From Sinomonas cellulolyticus (GTDB lineage Bacteria > Actinomycetota > Actinomycetes > Actinomycetales > Micrococcaceae), in NCBI RefSeq assembly GCF_014656475.1, contig NZ_BNCM01000010.1:82073-146072 (forward strand): a stretch of DNA of 64,000 bases. The letters run 5' to 3'. How positions within the stretch are numbered: the first letter of the stretch is position 1; the number at the start of each line of letters is the position of its first letter. Shown one piece after another: positions 47,023 to 56,109 of this stretch. Position numbers and translations under genes: made by a program. The notes under the pieces are model-generated. The model worked only from the letters and a program-made list of their open reading frames with translations, made no database searches and had not been told where the DNA came from.

Positions 47023-48284
47023 TACGCTGTCTCCTTCTCGGCAGACTGGACTGTTTGCTCCGCCCGTCGTTCGCGGACGAAGAAGAGGATCACGAGTCCC
47101 ACGACGGGGCCCGCGGCGAGGGCCAGGAAGGCTGACTCGAACGAGTGGCTGGCTGCGAAGACGGCGCCGACGACCAAGGGGGCCGAGACGCTGCCGAGCT
47201 GCCAGATTCCGTTGGCCACGCCGGAGGCGCTGCCCGAGACCGTCCCGGGCACGATGCGCGGCACGAGCGAGACCAGCAGCGGCGACCAGCCATAGGCGGC
47301 GAACCCCAGGAACGGTGCGGCCCAGAGGAACGCGGTAGGGGTGTCCAGCGCGCCGAACACCATCAGGAGGGCGGTGAAGACGGCAAGCAGGACGATCGAG
47401 GGGATCTTCCGGGCCCCGCCGAAGAAGCGGTCGCAGACCCACCCGATGACCGGCTTGGCCGCGATGGCCGCGAATGCGGCGATGGCGACGACCAGCCCGG
47501 CCGTGACGGGGGAGACGCCCTTGCCCTTGATCATCAGCGCGTTCGCCCACGTGACGAAGCCGTACAGGCCCCAGAAGGCGCCGAATCCGCCCAGGCAGGT
47601 CAGGAGAAGGTTCGAGTTGCGGACCAGGCCCACCGCATCGCGCTTGAAGCTGCCCTTGACCATCTGGCGCCGCTCGGCCAGCAGCGGGCCCGGCCGGAGG
47701 GTGAAGAACAGAGCGATCGCGAGCACGACCGAGATGGCGCCGAAGAGCAGGTACGAGGTGCGCCACCCCGAGGCCGTGATGAGCGCGGGCACGACGAGGT
47801 TGGCCACGGCAGTGCCGATGGACGTCGCGGTGGTGAAGATGCCCAGTGCGAGCCCGAGGTCCTTGGACTTGAACCAGCTCACGATCAGGCGGATTCCGGC
47901 TGCGTAGTCAGCCCCGGCGAAGAAGCCGACGACGGCCTGGACGGCGATCCCGACGGCGGCACTCGTGACCGAGCCGAACAGCATCATCGTCACGCCGGCC
48001 CCTAGCAGGGAGATCGTCAGGACGATGCGGCCCCCGAACGCGTCGGAGGCGAAGCCGCTCCAGACGTTCGTAACCACATAGCCGACGTAGTAGGCGGTGG
48101 CGAAGGCCCCGAGGCCTGCGATCGGCACCGCGAGGTTCTCCCCGACGAAGACCGAGGCCGGGCCCCACGTGGAGCGGTCTATCGAGGTGAGGGTGAACGA
48201 GGCCCAGCAGGCGGCCAGAATCAGCCATCGGTATGAGGCCGCTCGGGTTTGAGGCTTCGCCTCGGTTGCTTCGACGCTCGACAT
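47022..48284 (-). CDS. MFS transporter of the aromatic-acid/anion symporter type
   Basis: A 420-aa protein with 12 membrane segments, headed by a short polar N-terminus. TSIDRSTWGPASVFVGENL after helix 1, SGFASDAFGGRIVL (motif A) after helix 2 and the RLIVSWFKSKDLGLALGIF segment match the ACS/OPA-like branch that carries organic anions. As first gene of the dioxygenase operon it probably imports the substrate acid. The promoter faces the divergent IclR gene. Confidence 0.87.
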   Translation of the reverse strand: MSSVEATEAKPQTRAASYRWLILAACWASFTLTSIDRSTWGPASVFVGENLAVPIAGLGAFATAYYVGYVVTNVWSGFASDAFGGRIVLTISLLGAGVTMMLFGSVTSAAVGIAVQAVVGFFAGADYAAGIRLIVSWFKSKDLGLALGIFTTATSIGTAVANLVVPALITASGWRTSYLLFGAISVVLAIALFFTLRPGPLLAERRQMVKGSFKRDAVGLVRNSNLLLTCLGGFGAFWGLYGFVTWANALMIKGKGVSPVTAGLVVAIAAFAAIAAKPVIGWVCDRFFGGARKIPSIVLLAVFTALLMVFGALDTPTAFLWAAPFLGFAAYGWSPLLVSLVPRIVPGTVSGSASGVANGIWQLGSVSAPLVVGAVFAASHSFESAFLALAAGPVVGLVILFFVRERRAEQTVQSAEKETA

Positions 48285-48422
48285 TGAGCCTCCAGGTGTT
48301 CTCAGGGATTCGAAAGGGAGAGGACGCCGCGATTGCTATCTCTATCGCTGTATGATAACGTACTCTCGAAGAGTGATTCGACGATAGATCAGGTCATGTG
48401 ATCGAGTCAACAAGGAGGGCTC
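48285..48422. promoter_or_regulatory. Divergent promoter region of the dioxygenase operon and iclR-type gene
   Basis: This AT-richer 138-bp stretch separates the two divergent genes. ACTCT (48362-48366) and AGAGT (48370-48374) form a short inverted repeat with spacer CGA, the size range of IclR operators. TATGATAACG nearby resembles a -10 element. AAGGAGGG precedes the IclR-type start at 48423. Confidence 0.55.
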
Positions 48423-49175
48423 ATGCCTGCTGCCAAGACGGGGGCCGACAGCGCCAGGCGCGCCATCGACCTGCTGTTCGCCTTCGAAAGGGCGCCGCTG
48501 GCGACAGTCCGCGAGCTCGCCGAAGCCGTGGAGATACCGGTGCCCTCGGCCCACCGGTACGTCGCCATGCTCAGGGACATGGGACTGGTCGAGGAGGCCG
48601 GCCGGAGCCAGTACCGCCTCACGATGAGGGTCATCGCGCTCGGCCAGGCGGCCAGACGGGCGACCACGCTCATCGACGTCATCAGGCCCTTCATGCAGGC
48701 CCTCGCCGAGGAGACCCAGGAGACCGTCCTCCTCGTCCAGCCCATCGCCGGGCTGCCCGTCTGCACCAACCGGATCGAGGCCCCACGCCGGCTCCGGCTG
48801 TCCTTCGAAGTGGGCCAGTACCTCCCGCCCCTGCGCGGAGCCAGCGCACACCTGCTGCTCGCGGCGCAGGCCGAGGAGGACCGCCTGTCCTACATCGAGG
48901 AGGCGATCACCCGCGGCGAGCTGGCACCTGCCTCAGGCATCGAGGGCTTCCTCGAGGAAGTCAGAAGGGATGCCGGGCGCGGCTGGGCAGTGAGCCGGGA
49001 GGAGATCGACGAAGGCGTCTGGAGCGCCGCCGCGTCGATCCAGAACGAGGGAGCGTTCGTCGGAACCCTCTCGGTCCCGTGCCCCGCATTCCTCATGGAC
49101 GACGAAAAGGCCGAGAGCATCATCGACGCGGTCAGGAAGACCGCCCAGCAGATCAGCGAAACCCTGGGGTCTTAG
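48423..49175 (+). CDS. IclR-family transcriptional regulator
   Basis: ATG at 48423 behind AAGGAGGG gives 250 aa. The N-terminal winged helix (RRAIDLLFAFERAPLATVRE, VEIPVPSAHRYVAMLRDMGL) is followed by the IclR effector domain (ETQETVLLVQPIAGLPVC, RGASAHLLLAAQAEEDRL). Regulators of this family often control aromatic-compound operons. Its divergent position makes it the likely switch of the dioxygenase operon. Confidence 0.92.
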   Translation: MPAAKTGADSARRAIDLLFAFERAPLATVRELAEAVEIPVPSAHRYVAMLRDMGLVEEAGRSQYRLTMRVIALGQAARRATTLIDVIRPFMQALAEETQETVLLVQPIAGLPVCTNRIEAPRRLRLSFEVGQYLPPLRGASAHLLLAAQAEEDRLSYIEEAITRGELAPASGIEGFLEEVRRDAGRGWAVSREEIDEGVWSAAASIQNEGAFVGTLSVPCPAFLMDDEKAESIIDAVRKTAQQISETLGS

Positions 49176-49286
49176 CACTTGTAGGAGTATCCGGGTCATC
49201 AACCCTCCGCACAGCTCCTCGGGCCGAGGGCAGCGCGGGCTGCCCGGCTCCTTCGCTCTTCGAGGTGTGGGCCGACGCCCATGATG

Positions 49287-49911
49287 GGGCCCAGGAACAG
49301 CCGGGCCTGGGCGGATGTGGACCAAAACGGGTAAGACACCTGCAACGACATCCTCCTGCGCGACCTCACCCACACCGTCGCCAAGGCCGGCACCCACGGC
49401 TGCGTCATCGCCTCCGGCACCCTGAACGACCCCTACACCGGGAAGAGGGTGTCCTTGGTGCGGGGCAACGGCATCAGCACCGCGGTGCAGATTGACCACG
49501 TCGTCGCCCTCTCGGACGCCTGGCAGAAGGGCGCCCAGCAGCTCGCCGCCGCCCAGCGCACCGCCCTGGCCAATGCCCCGCTGAACCTGCTCGCCGTGGA
49601 CGGGCCGACCAACGAGGCCAAGGGCGACGGAGACGCGGCCACGTGGCTGCCGCCGAACAAGTCCTACCGGTGCCAGTACGTGGCCCGGCAGGTCTCGGTC
49701 AAGGCCACCTACAGCCTCTGGGTCACCCAGGCCGAGCACGACGCCATCGCCCGCATCCTCGCCTCCTGCCCGGACCGGCAGGTCCCTCCGACCAGAAGGC
49801 ACCGGCCAAGACCGCACCCGCGCCGCCGGCGCGGCCCCGCTGTACTCAGGCCAGCCTGGCAACCGGATCGGCCTGGACCGTGACCACGACGGGGTCGCCT
49901 GCGGGAATTAG
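49287..49911 (+). pseudogene. Decayed secreted HNH nuclease with Excalibur domain
   Basis: Homologous protein can be read as NSRAWADVDQNG, an in-frame TAA at 49332-49334, then DTCNDILLRDLTHTVAKAG and the HNH/DUF1524 core VQIDHVVALSDAWQKGAQQL and LLAVDGPTNEAKGDGDAATW. Near 49800 the frame shifts; the next frame resumes with AAPLYSGQPGNRIGLDRDHD and GVACGN, an Excalibur calcium-binding end, stopping at TAG 49909-49911. The N-terminal signal region is missing. A GTG at 49449 could start a truncated peptide, but the nuclease is broken at three points. Confidence 0.82.
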
Positions 49912-50082
49912 TCCAAGGATTGGTCTCCGTGAGGGAGCGGACCGACGCCGCGACGTGGCGGCCCTTGCCGGATAGGTGAACGCGCGCGGCGATCGTCCAA
50001 CTGAGTGCCCACCGGCATGTTCGCGCTGCCCGCGGGGCTCCTCTGGTGCGCCCTTCCGAATCCGCGTCGTCAGGACAGGGTG

Positions 50083-50538
50083 TCAACCAGCAGCTGGTTC
50101 TTCTGGGCGGGGGCCTGTGGCGAAGACGTTGCTCGGGGTGATTTCCGCGCTCCAGTCGTCGATGCGGATCCTGACGGCGGTCCTGGGGTCGCGCCTGGCG
50201 TAGGGTCCCCCGAAGTAGTGCTCGGTCATCGCATCGATAGCGGCGAGGTCCTGGTCATCGAAGAAGTCGACGGCGGTGCCGTGGATGGTCACGGCTCTAG
50301 TCCAGTCATCCCGGCCGAGGATGGTGATCGAGGTTCTGGGGTCGGCGCGGAGGTGCTCGAGCCTGCCTCCACGTGAGTTCCCGCTGGCGATGCTGAGGAG
50401 GATGTGTTCGCTGTCCTCGGCGAGGTAGACGATCTGGACGGTCACGGGGCACCCGTCCGGGCCGACGGTGGCCATGACGGCGGGGTTGGGCTGGGAGACG
50501 AATTCGAGCACGTCGGGGGAGAGTGCGGTCATGGTCAT
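50083..50538 (-). CDS. PPOX-class (pyridoxamine oxidase-like) flavin-fold protein
   Basis: ATG at 50538 gives 151 aa (MTMTALSPDVLEFVSQPNPA); ATG 50532 is an alternative. The split-barrel pattern is clear: AVMATVGPDGCPVTVQIVYL, ILLSIASGNSRGGRLEHLRA, DPRTSITILG, and a C-terminal RTAVRIRIDDWSAEITP. Members bind FMN or F420 and reduce varied substrates. It is the last gene after tetR-, GH3- and MFS-type genes on the minus strand, 62 nt after the TetR stop. Confidence 0.83.
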   Translation of the reverse strand: MTMTALSPDVLEFVSQPNPAVMATVGPDGCPVTVQIVYLAEDSEHILLSIASGNSRGGRLEHLRADPRTSITILGRDDWTRAVTIHGTAVDFFDDQDLAAIDAMTEHYFGGPYARRDPRTAVRIRIDDWSAEITPSNVFATGPRPEEPAAG

Positions 50539-50600
50539 CGGCCTTTCGGTGTGCTGGGACCGCGCCGGGACGCGCGCGTCCCGGCGACAGGGGGACGGGG

Positions 50601-51242
50601 TCAGCCTCGGCCGGTGCCCCAGGCGGAGCGGAGCCCCTGGAGGTACACGCGCATCTCGGCGACCATGGACAAGCTGTGTGGTTCGGCCACCCACTGCTGC
50701 TGGAGCCCGTCGAGCACCGCGATGGTGTTGCGGACGATCGCGTCAGTGGGTGCCTCGGGGATGATCTCCCCGGCCTTCTTGCCGTGCTCGACCGCCCGGG
50801 CGAGCCACGTGCGGACGCTGCGGTAGTGGTTGAGGATCCATTCGTGCGCAGGGTGCTTGGGCTCGCTGGCCTCGGCAGAGATGCGCACGAACAGGCCGAT
50901 CCACTCGGGCCGCGTGGAGTTCCTGGCCACCAGCGCGATGAGGGAGTCGAAGGCCGCCCAGCCCAAGGGTGCCTCGCCGTCGCCGAAGAGGAATTCGCTG
51001 TCCTCGTTCTCGCGCTGTTCGAGCACGGCGGAGAGGAGTGCGGTCTTGTTGGGGAAATGGTGGAGCAGTCCCGACTGGGACAGCCCGGTGCGGAGCGCGA
51101 CTTCGGAGATGGAGGTCTTGTTGTAGCCGCCGGTGGAGAACAGCTCGATGGCGGCCTTGATGGCCTTGGCGCGGGCGATGTCCCCGGCCTTCTCGGGACG
51201 GGTCCGCTCGCGTTCGATGCGGTACCCGGGAGGGTAGGACAT
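50601..51242 (-). CDS. TetR-family regulator
   Basis: A 213-aa protein whose ATG directly follows the GH3 TAA, with AGGAGG 5 nt upstream. The N-terminal HTH reads AIKAAIELFSTGGYNKTSIS and EVALRTGLSQSGLLHHFPNK. The C-terminal ligand domain resembles TetR_C_6 types. It lies third in the operon it probably controls; the twin palindromes upstream of the first gene (55094 and 55168) are its candidate operators. Confidence 0.9.
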   Translation of the reverse strand: MSYPPGYRIERERTRPEKAGDIARAKAIKAAIELFSTGGYNKTSISEVALRTGLSQSGLLHHFPNKTALLSAVLEQRENEDSEFLFGDGEAPLGWAAFDSLIALVARNSTRPEWIGLFVRISAEASEPKHPAHEWILNHYRSVRTWLARAVEHGKKAGEIIPEAPTDAIVRNTIAVLDGLQQQWVAEPHSLSMVAEMRVYLQGLRSAWGTGRG

Positions 51243-53678
51243 TTAGGCCTCCTGTGCGGCGTCGAGGGGGACCGTGGTCCGGATGTCGCCGAGGCCGCGG
51301 GCGACGGCGAGGGTGCCGCCGGTGAGCGGAAGCCAGCGGTGGCCGGCGGCGTCCCAGATGCGCTGGGTGCGGGCGTCGCACTCGACCCTGACAGTACCGC
51401 TCTCGCCGGGGCCGAGGGAAACCTGGGCCCAGCCGATGAGCCGCGGCGTCTCGCCGTTGTCGGGGATCCGGTAGACCTGCACGGTCTCCTTCCCGCGGCG
51501 CTCTCCGGTGTTCGAGAGCGTGACGGAGACACCGGTGACGGTAGGCCCGTCGGTGCCGGTGATCGCGGCCCCGGTGTAATCCCAGGTGGTGTAGCCGAGG
51601 CCGTGGCCGAACCAGAACAGCGGTTCGGTGCCGGAGCCGTGCCAGCCCCGGTAGCCCACGCGGGTCCCCTCGGCGTAGACGAGCCGGCCGTCGACGGGCT
51701 CGGTGGACCAGGCGGGACCCTCGCCGTCGCGGGCGGGGAAGGTGGTGACCAGGCGTCCTGCCGGCTCGATGTCCCCGGTGAGCGCTGCGGCGACGGCGGC
51801 CCCGGCCTCTTGGCCCGGCAGGCCGGCGAAGAGCACGGCATCGACGTCGTCGATCCATGGCATCAGGACGGGGGTGGCGGCGTTGACCACGACCACCGTG
51901 CGCGGGGCGACGGCTGCGACGGCGGCCACGAGGGCGTCCTGGTCGCCGGGCAGGGCGAGGGTCTTCTTGTCCTCGCCCTCGGTTTCCTGCTCTTGGGTGT
52001 TGCCGACGACCACAATGGCGGTTTCGGCGCGGGCGGCGGCGTCCGTGGCCTCCCGGATCGCGGCGGCGGCCGGGCGGGGGGCGGCGGTGAGGACGAGGCC
52101 GATGATGCGCATCTCGAAGTGCGGGCCGGTGGTGGCGGTGATACGGGCGCCGGGCTCGAGGGCGACCACGGCGGCATGGCTCTTGGGGCGGTGGAGGCCT
52201 CCGCCGGGGCCCTTGTGCGGGGTGACGGTGAACGACTCGCAATGGCCCGGGGCTGTGACGGTCCAGTCCCCGGGGCCGATGACGCCCACCCGCATCCGGG
52301 CCGGGCCGGGGAGGGCGACGTCGGCGGAGAGCTCGATCGTCGCCGCCGTGGCGAGCCAGCCGTCCTCGGCGACCTCGAGCTCGGCGACGTCGAGGTGCCG
52401 GGATTCGATGAGGCCGTCGTGCCCGTCGAGGGCGCGGACCCGGATTCCCGGTGTGCCTGTCTCGGGATCCCGGAGGAGGGAGGCGGGCGCGGCCAGGAGG
52501 CGGGTTCGGGTCTCGACGCCGTCGACGACCGTGACGTTCTCGCGCCCGAGGGCGGATGCGAGGCCGTCGGCGATGCTGACCACGTGCGGGGGACGGACAC
52601 GGGCGGAGCCGCCGCCCTGGGCGACGGTGTCGGTGGCGTGCCGGCCGATCACGGCGACGGGCCCGGCCCCGGCGAGGGGGAGGACCCCGCGGTCGTTCTT
52701 CAGCACGGCCATGCCCTCGGCGGCGATGCGGCGCAGCTGCCCGCGGCGCAGCTCCCCGTCCGGGCGGGGCACCGCGGTGGGCCAGGTCCGGGTGCCGGCG
52801 AAGGCCCCTAACCGGGCGGCGAGCCGCAGCAGGCGGCGGACGTGCTCGTCGACAGTCTCCTCCTTCACCGTCCCCGAGCGGACCGCCTTCTCGAGGCCGG
52901 TGCTCCAGACGGTCTCCGGTCCTGGCATGACCAGGTCCAGGCCGGCGTTGGCGCTCTCGGCGGCGCGCTTGGTCGCGAACCAGTCGGACATGACGAGCCC
53001 GTCGAAGCCCCACTCGCCCTTGAGGATCCGGTCGATGAGCTCGCCGTGCTCGGTGGCGGTGGTGCCGTTGACGCTGTTGTAGGAGGCCATCACCGTCCAC
53101 GGGCGTGCGTCCTGCTCCACGATCTCGAAGGGGAGCAGGTACAGCTCCCGGAGGGCGCGCTCGTCCGCGACGCAGTCGACGGTGGTGCGCTGGGTCTCGG
53201 ACTCGTTGGCCAGGAAGTGCTTCGGGGAGGCTCCGATGCCGTGGCGCTGGAGCGAGCGGACGTAGGCCGCGGCCAGGGCCCCGGTGAGGTAGGGGTCTTC
53301 GCTGAAGCACTCGAACAGCCTGCCCCCGAGGGGGGTGCGGTGGAGGTTGATGGTCGGGCCCAGGACGATGTGGGTCCTCTGGTCCATCGCTTCCTCGGCC
53401 AGGATCCCTCCCACCTCCTCCAGCACCTGGCGGTCCCAGGTCTGGGCGAGGAGGGAGGCGCTGGGCAGCAGGCAGCTCTCGCGTCCGCCGACGACCGCCT
53501 CGCCGCGGACCCCAGTGGGCCCGTCGGACATCACGATCTCCTCCAGCCCGATCGAGGCCTCGGCGTGGAGGCTGAACATCCTGGCTCCTGAGAGCAGTCG
53601 GACCTTGGCGGTGAGGTCGAGGGACCTGATCGCGTTCTCGACCGAGTCTTCGGCGAGGGTCTGGGTCATGGCATTCAC
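51243..53678 (-). CDS. Glycoside hydrolase family 3 beta-glycosidase
   Basis: GTG at 53678 has AGAAGG 5 nt upstream and gives 811 aa; ATG 53669 is an alternative. The (beta/alpha)8 domain has ASPKHFLANESETQRTTVD and the nucleophile Asp232 in LVMSDWFATKR. The alpha/beta sandwich domain follows, interrupted near residues 390-530 by a PA14-like insert, and a fibronectin III-like C-terminal domain ends the protein. No signal peptide is visible, so it acts in the cytoplasm on sugar brought in by the MFS transporter upstream. Beta-glucosidase activity is likely; the exact sugar is not determined. Confidence 0.92.
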   Translation of the reverse strand: MNAMTQTLAEDSVENAIRSLDLTAKVRLLSGARMFSLHAEASIGLEEIVMSDGPTGVRGEAVVGGRESCLLPSASLLAQTWDRQVLEEVGGILAEEAMDQRTHIVLGPTINLHRTPLGGRLFECFSEDPYLTGALAAAYVRSLQRHGIGASPKHFLANESETQRTTVDCVADERALRELYLLPFEIVEQDARPWTVMASYNSVNGTTATEHGELIDRILKGEWGFDGLVMSDWFATKRAAESANAGLDLVMPGPETVWSTGLEKAVRSGTVKEETVDEHVRRLLRLAARLGAFAGTRTWPTAVPRPDGELRRGQLRRIAAEGMAVLKNDRGVLPLAGAGPVAVIGRHATDTVAQGGGSARVRPPHVVSIADGLASALGRENVTVVDGVETRTRLLAAPASLLRDPETGTPGIRVRALDGHDGLIESRHLDVAELEVAEDGWLATAATIELSADVALPGPARMRVGVIGPGDWTVTAPGHCESFTVTPHKGPGGGLHRPKSHAAVVALEPGARITATTGPHFEMRIIGLVLTAAPRPAAAAIREATDAAARAETAIVVVGNTQEQETEGEDKKTLALPGDQDALVAAVAAVAPRTVVVVNAATPVLMPWIDDVDAVLFAGLPGQEAGAAVAAALTGDIEPAGRLVTTFPARDGEGPAWSTEPVDGRLVYAEGTRVGYRGWHGSGTEPLFWFGHGLGYTTWDYTGAAITGTDGPTVTGVSVTLSNTGERRGKETVQVYRIPDNGETPRLIGWAQVSLGPGESGTVRVECDARTQRIWDAAGHRWLPLTGGTLAVARGLGDIRTTVPLDAAQEA

Positions 53679-53718
53679 ACTGGCCTTCTTGGTCGTTCTA
53701 GGGTTCGCTGACGCCGGG

Positions 53719-55029
53719 TCAGCGGACCTTCTTCACGGGCAGGATGGTCAGGGCGCCCATCAGGGCGATGACCGCTGCCGCGGTGATCATGGCGGTGTAG
53801 TTGTGGCCTCCGCCGATCCCGATCAGAACTGCGCCGAGGCCGGGGGCAAGGGTCTGCGGGACGGCCAGGGCGATGTTGAACACGCCGAGGTCCTTCGCCG
53901 CCTCCTCCGGGTTGGGCAGGAGGTCCACGACGAGGGCGAGGTCGACGCCGACGTAGGCGCCGAAGCCGAGGCCGAGGATTGCCTCGGCGATGAAGAAGGG
54001 CTCCTGGGAGTGCGCCTGGGAGAGCACGACCATGCCGATGGCGAAGATGATCGCGGAGGCGAAGATGAACACCTTCCGCCGCTTGAGCCGGTCGGAGAGC
54101 CAGCCCGCGAAGAATGTGCTTGCGACCAGGGCGATCGTGTAGAAGAGGACACCGGTGGCCATCACGGCCGCGGCCTGCTTCGTGGGCAGCCCCAGTTCCT
54201 TCTGCAGGTACAGGAGACGGAACGTGGTGAACATGAAGGTCGACAGGACCATCAGGAACCGCGAGACCCAGGCCCAGGCGAAGTCGGGATTCTGCCGGGG
54301 GCTGACCCAGAACGTCTTCAGCACGGTCTTCAGTCCGCCCTCCGGGGCAGGGCGGTGCGTCAGCTGCCGGTCGGGCAGGACGAAGGCGAACAGGACCATC
54401 AGGATCAGGCCGATGACGCCGGGCACGAGGGCGAGCATCAGCTGGTCCTGGCTGAAGAACTGCGTGGTGTAGGCGGCCGCCAGGATCGCCACGTTCTGCA
54501 GCACCCCGGTCAGGCCGCTCACGAAACCGCGCTGGACGGGCGGGACCTGGTCGGACAGGGTCGCCGTGTGGGGGGCCGCGTAGGCGTTGGCGAAGACCTG
54601 CGCCCCGATCCACGCGGCCCCGAGCATCAGCACGCTCGGGGCGAATGCGATGCCCAACAGGGCCAGCAGCAGGCCGACCGCCCCGACCACGAGCCACGGC
54701 CGACGGCGCCCGAACCGGCCCCGCGTCCGGTCGCTGAGACGCCCGAACACCGGATTAGCAACGAAGGCGACGAAGGCCCCCACGCTGGTCACCGCCCCCA
54801 ACGCCCCGACGGCCTGGTCCGGCCCTACCAGCGACTGGGCCTTCAGGGCCAGGCTCGCCACCAGTGGCACCTGGATCGCGAATGCCCAGCCGAAGCGGGC
54901 CAGCACCATCGTGGCGACGACGGCGCCGCTGGCCTTCCTCTCGGGAAGCAGGGCCCCAGCGGGGGAAGACGGGACTGCGGCCGCCGCTGCGGTCCAGTCA
55001 GGGGAAGCATCGGGTGCTGAAGAGCTCAT
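53719..55029 (-). CDS. MFS/GPH-type sugar transporter
   Basis: ATG at 55029 behind GAAGGAG gives 436 aa with 12 membrane segments. The motif FGRLSDRTRGRFGRRRPWLV after helix 2 is typical of the SLC45/GPH-like glycoside porters. FFAGWLSDRLKRRKVF repeats it in the second half. First gene of the operon with GH3, TetR and PPOX; it likely imports a beta-glycoside for hydrolysis by the GH3 enzyme. Confidence 0.88.
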   Translation of the reverse strand: MSSSAPDASPDWTAAAAAVPSSPAGALLPERKASGAVVATMVLARFGWAFAIQVPLVASLALKAQSLVGPDQAVGALGAVTSVGAFVAFVANPVFGRLSDRTRGRFGRRRPWLVVGAVGLLLALLGIAFAPSVLMLGAAWIGAQVFANAYAAPHTATLSDQVPPVQRGFVSGLTGVLQNVAILAAAYTTQFFSQDQLMLALVPGVIGLILMVLFAFVLPDRQLTHRPAPEGGLKTVLKTFWVSPRQNPDFAWAWVSRFLMVLSTFMFTTFRLLYLQKELGLPTKQAAAVMATGVLFYTIALVASTFFAGWLSDRLKRRKVFIFASAIIFAIGMVVLSQAHSQEPFFIAEAILGLGFGAYVGVDLALVVDLLPNPEEAAKDLGVFNIALAVPQTLAPGLGAVLIGIGGGHNYTAMITAAAVIALMGALTILPVKKVR

Positions 55030-55093
55030 CGGATCGACTCCTTCGGCGATATTCAAGGTCCCGCATGTGCGGAACATCACAACCGTAGCAGAA

Positions 55094-55115
55094 ACCGACC
55101 GTGTACGCGGTCGGT
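55094..55115. promoter_or_regulatory. TetR-type operator 1
   Basis: A 22-bp near-perfect palindrome with arms ACCGACC and GGTCGGT around GTGTACGC. Together with operator 2 it brackets the putative promoter of the MFS-GH3-tetR-PPOX operon. Confidence 0.75.
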
Positions 55116-55167
55116 ATATGAAATCGTTACATTCCATGGATGGGAACAATCGGACGCGTCCTGTGAA

Positions 55168-55189
55168 ACTGACCGTGTACTCGGTCGGT
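55168..55189. promoter_or_regulatory. TetR-type operator 2
   Basis: Same design as operator 1: ACTGACC, GTGTACTC, GGTCGGT. It is identical to operator 1 in 20 of 22 bases and lies 74 bp away (about seven helical turns), suited to cooperative or looping repression. Confidence 0.75.
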
Positions 55190-55450
55190 TGTTTGGGCTA
55201 TCGTGGATTGATTCGTTGGTCCTGGTGTGTGGATGTGAGCGCTCTTAGGCGGCGTTCTGTGATCGGTAAATGGCGGTCCTATGGCTGATGAACGACCACC
55301 CCGAAGAACGATTGGGTGCTTCAGCCCGCAGAGGCCGTTGCCAGGCTCGAAACCCTAGGGATATGAGACGTCTCGCCGCCCCTAATGCCCCCACGGCAGC
55401 AATGCCCTTGTTTTCTCCGGAAGTGCACGGAACCATCCGATGACGACGAT

Positions 55451-55511
55451 TCTCGTAACTATGTCTTACAACCTTATGGTTGAATCGCTGTATCCATAGT
55501 TGGTTACGAGA
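55451..55511. promoter_or_regulatory. Nested palindrome in front of the resolvase gene (possible res site)
   Basis: Outer arms TCTCGTAAC (55451-55459) and GTTACGAGA (55503-55511) are perfect. An inner CAACC-TTAT-GGTTG repeat lies at 55469-55482. The block ends 16 nt before the resolvase ATG, the usual place for a resolution site that also represses the resolvase gene. Confidence 0.55.
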
Positions 55512-55527
55512 CACATCGGAGCAGTCC

Positions 55528-56109
55528 ATGGCGAAGCTGATCGGCTACGCACGCGTTTCGACCCGGCAGCAGTCCACCGACCGGCAGCAGGCCGACCTCC
55601 TGGCCGCCGGCGTCCGACGCGACGACCTCTACATCGACCACGGCGTGTCCGGGGCCAGGGCATCACGGCCCCAGTTCGACCGGGCGCTCGAAGCGCTCAT
55701 CGAGGGCGACACCCTCGTCATCACGACACTGGACCGGCTCGGGCGATCCACCCAGAACATGCTCGCCTTCGCCGACGAGCTGCGGGCCCGCGGTGCCGGC
55801 CTGCGCGTGCTGAACCTCGGAGGCGGCGACGTCGACACCAAGACACCCATGGGGTCGATGCTGTTCACGATCATGGCCGCCCTCGCCCAGATGGAGCACG
55901 AGATCAAACGCGAACGCGTCATCGACTCCGTCAGCAAACGCAGGGAAGCCGGCAAGCACCTCGGCGGTCGACCACGCCGGATCACCGACAGCCAGATCAG
56001 GAACGCCATCCGCCTGGTCGAAGGCGGGGAGCCAGCCGCGCAAGTCGCACGCGACCTCGGAATGTCCCGGGCCACCTTCTACAGGCGATCGCAAGCACTC
56101 AAGGGCTAG
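55528..56109 (+). CDS. Serine recombinase (resolvase/invertase family)
   Basis: ATG at 55528 gives 193 aa. The catalytic Ser lies in IGYARVSTRQQ (residue ~11), with the DRLGRSTQNM helix near 70 and MEHEIKRERV near 128. The C-terminal helix-turn-helix (EGGEPAAQVARDLGMSRATF) completes a Tn3-resolvase/Hin-type enzyme of normal length. It cuts and rejoins DNA by a phosphoserine intermediate. The gene is enclosed by the 39-bp inverted repeats and ends 9 nt before the right one. Confidence 0.93.
   Translation: MAKLIGYARVSTRQQSTDRQQADLLAAGVRRDDLYIDHGVSGARASRPQFDRALEALIEGDTLVITTLDRLGRSTQNMLAFADELRARGAGLRVLNLGGGDVDTKTPMGSMLFTIMAALAQMEHEIKRERVIDSVSKRREAGKHLGGRPRRITDSQIRNAIRLVEGGEPAAQVARDLGMSRATFYRRSQALKG

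Noticed and set aside
50743..53310. An 855-codon minus-strand frame inside the GH3 gene region
   Set aside because: Its translation is almost entirely Arg/Pro/Ala/Gly and it shares DNA with the complete GH3 glycosidase in another frame.
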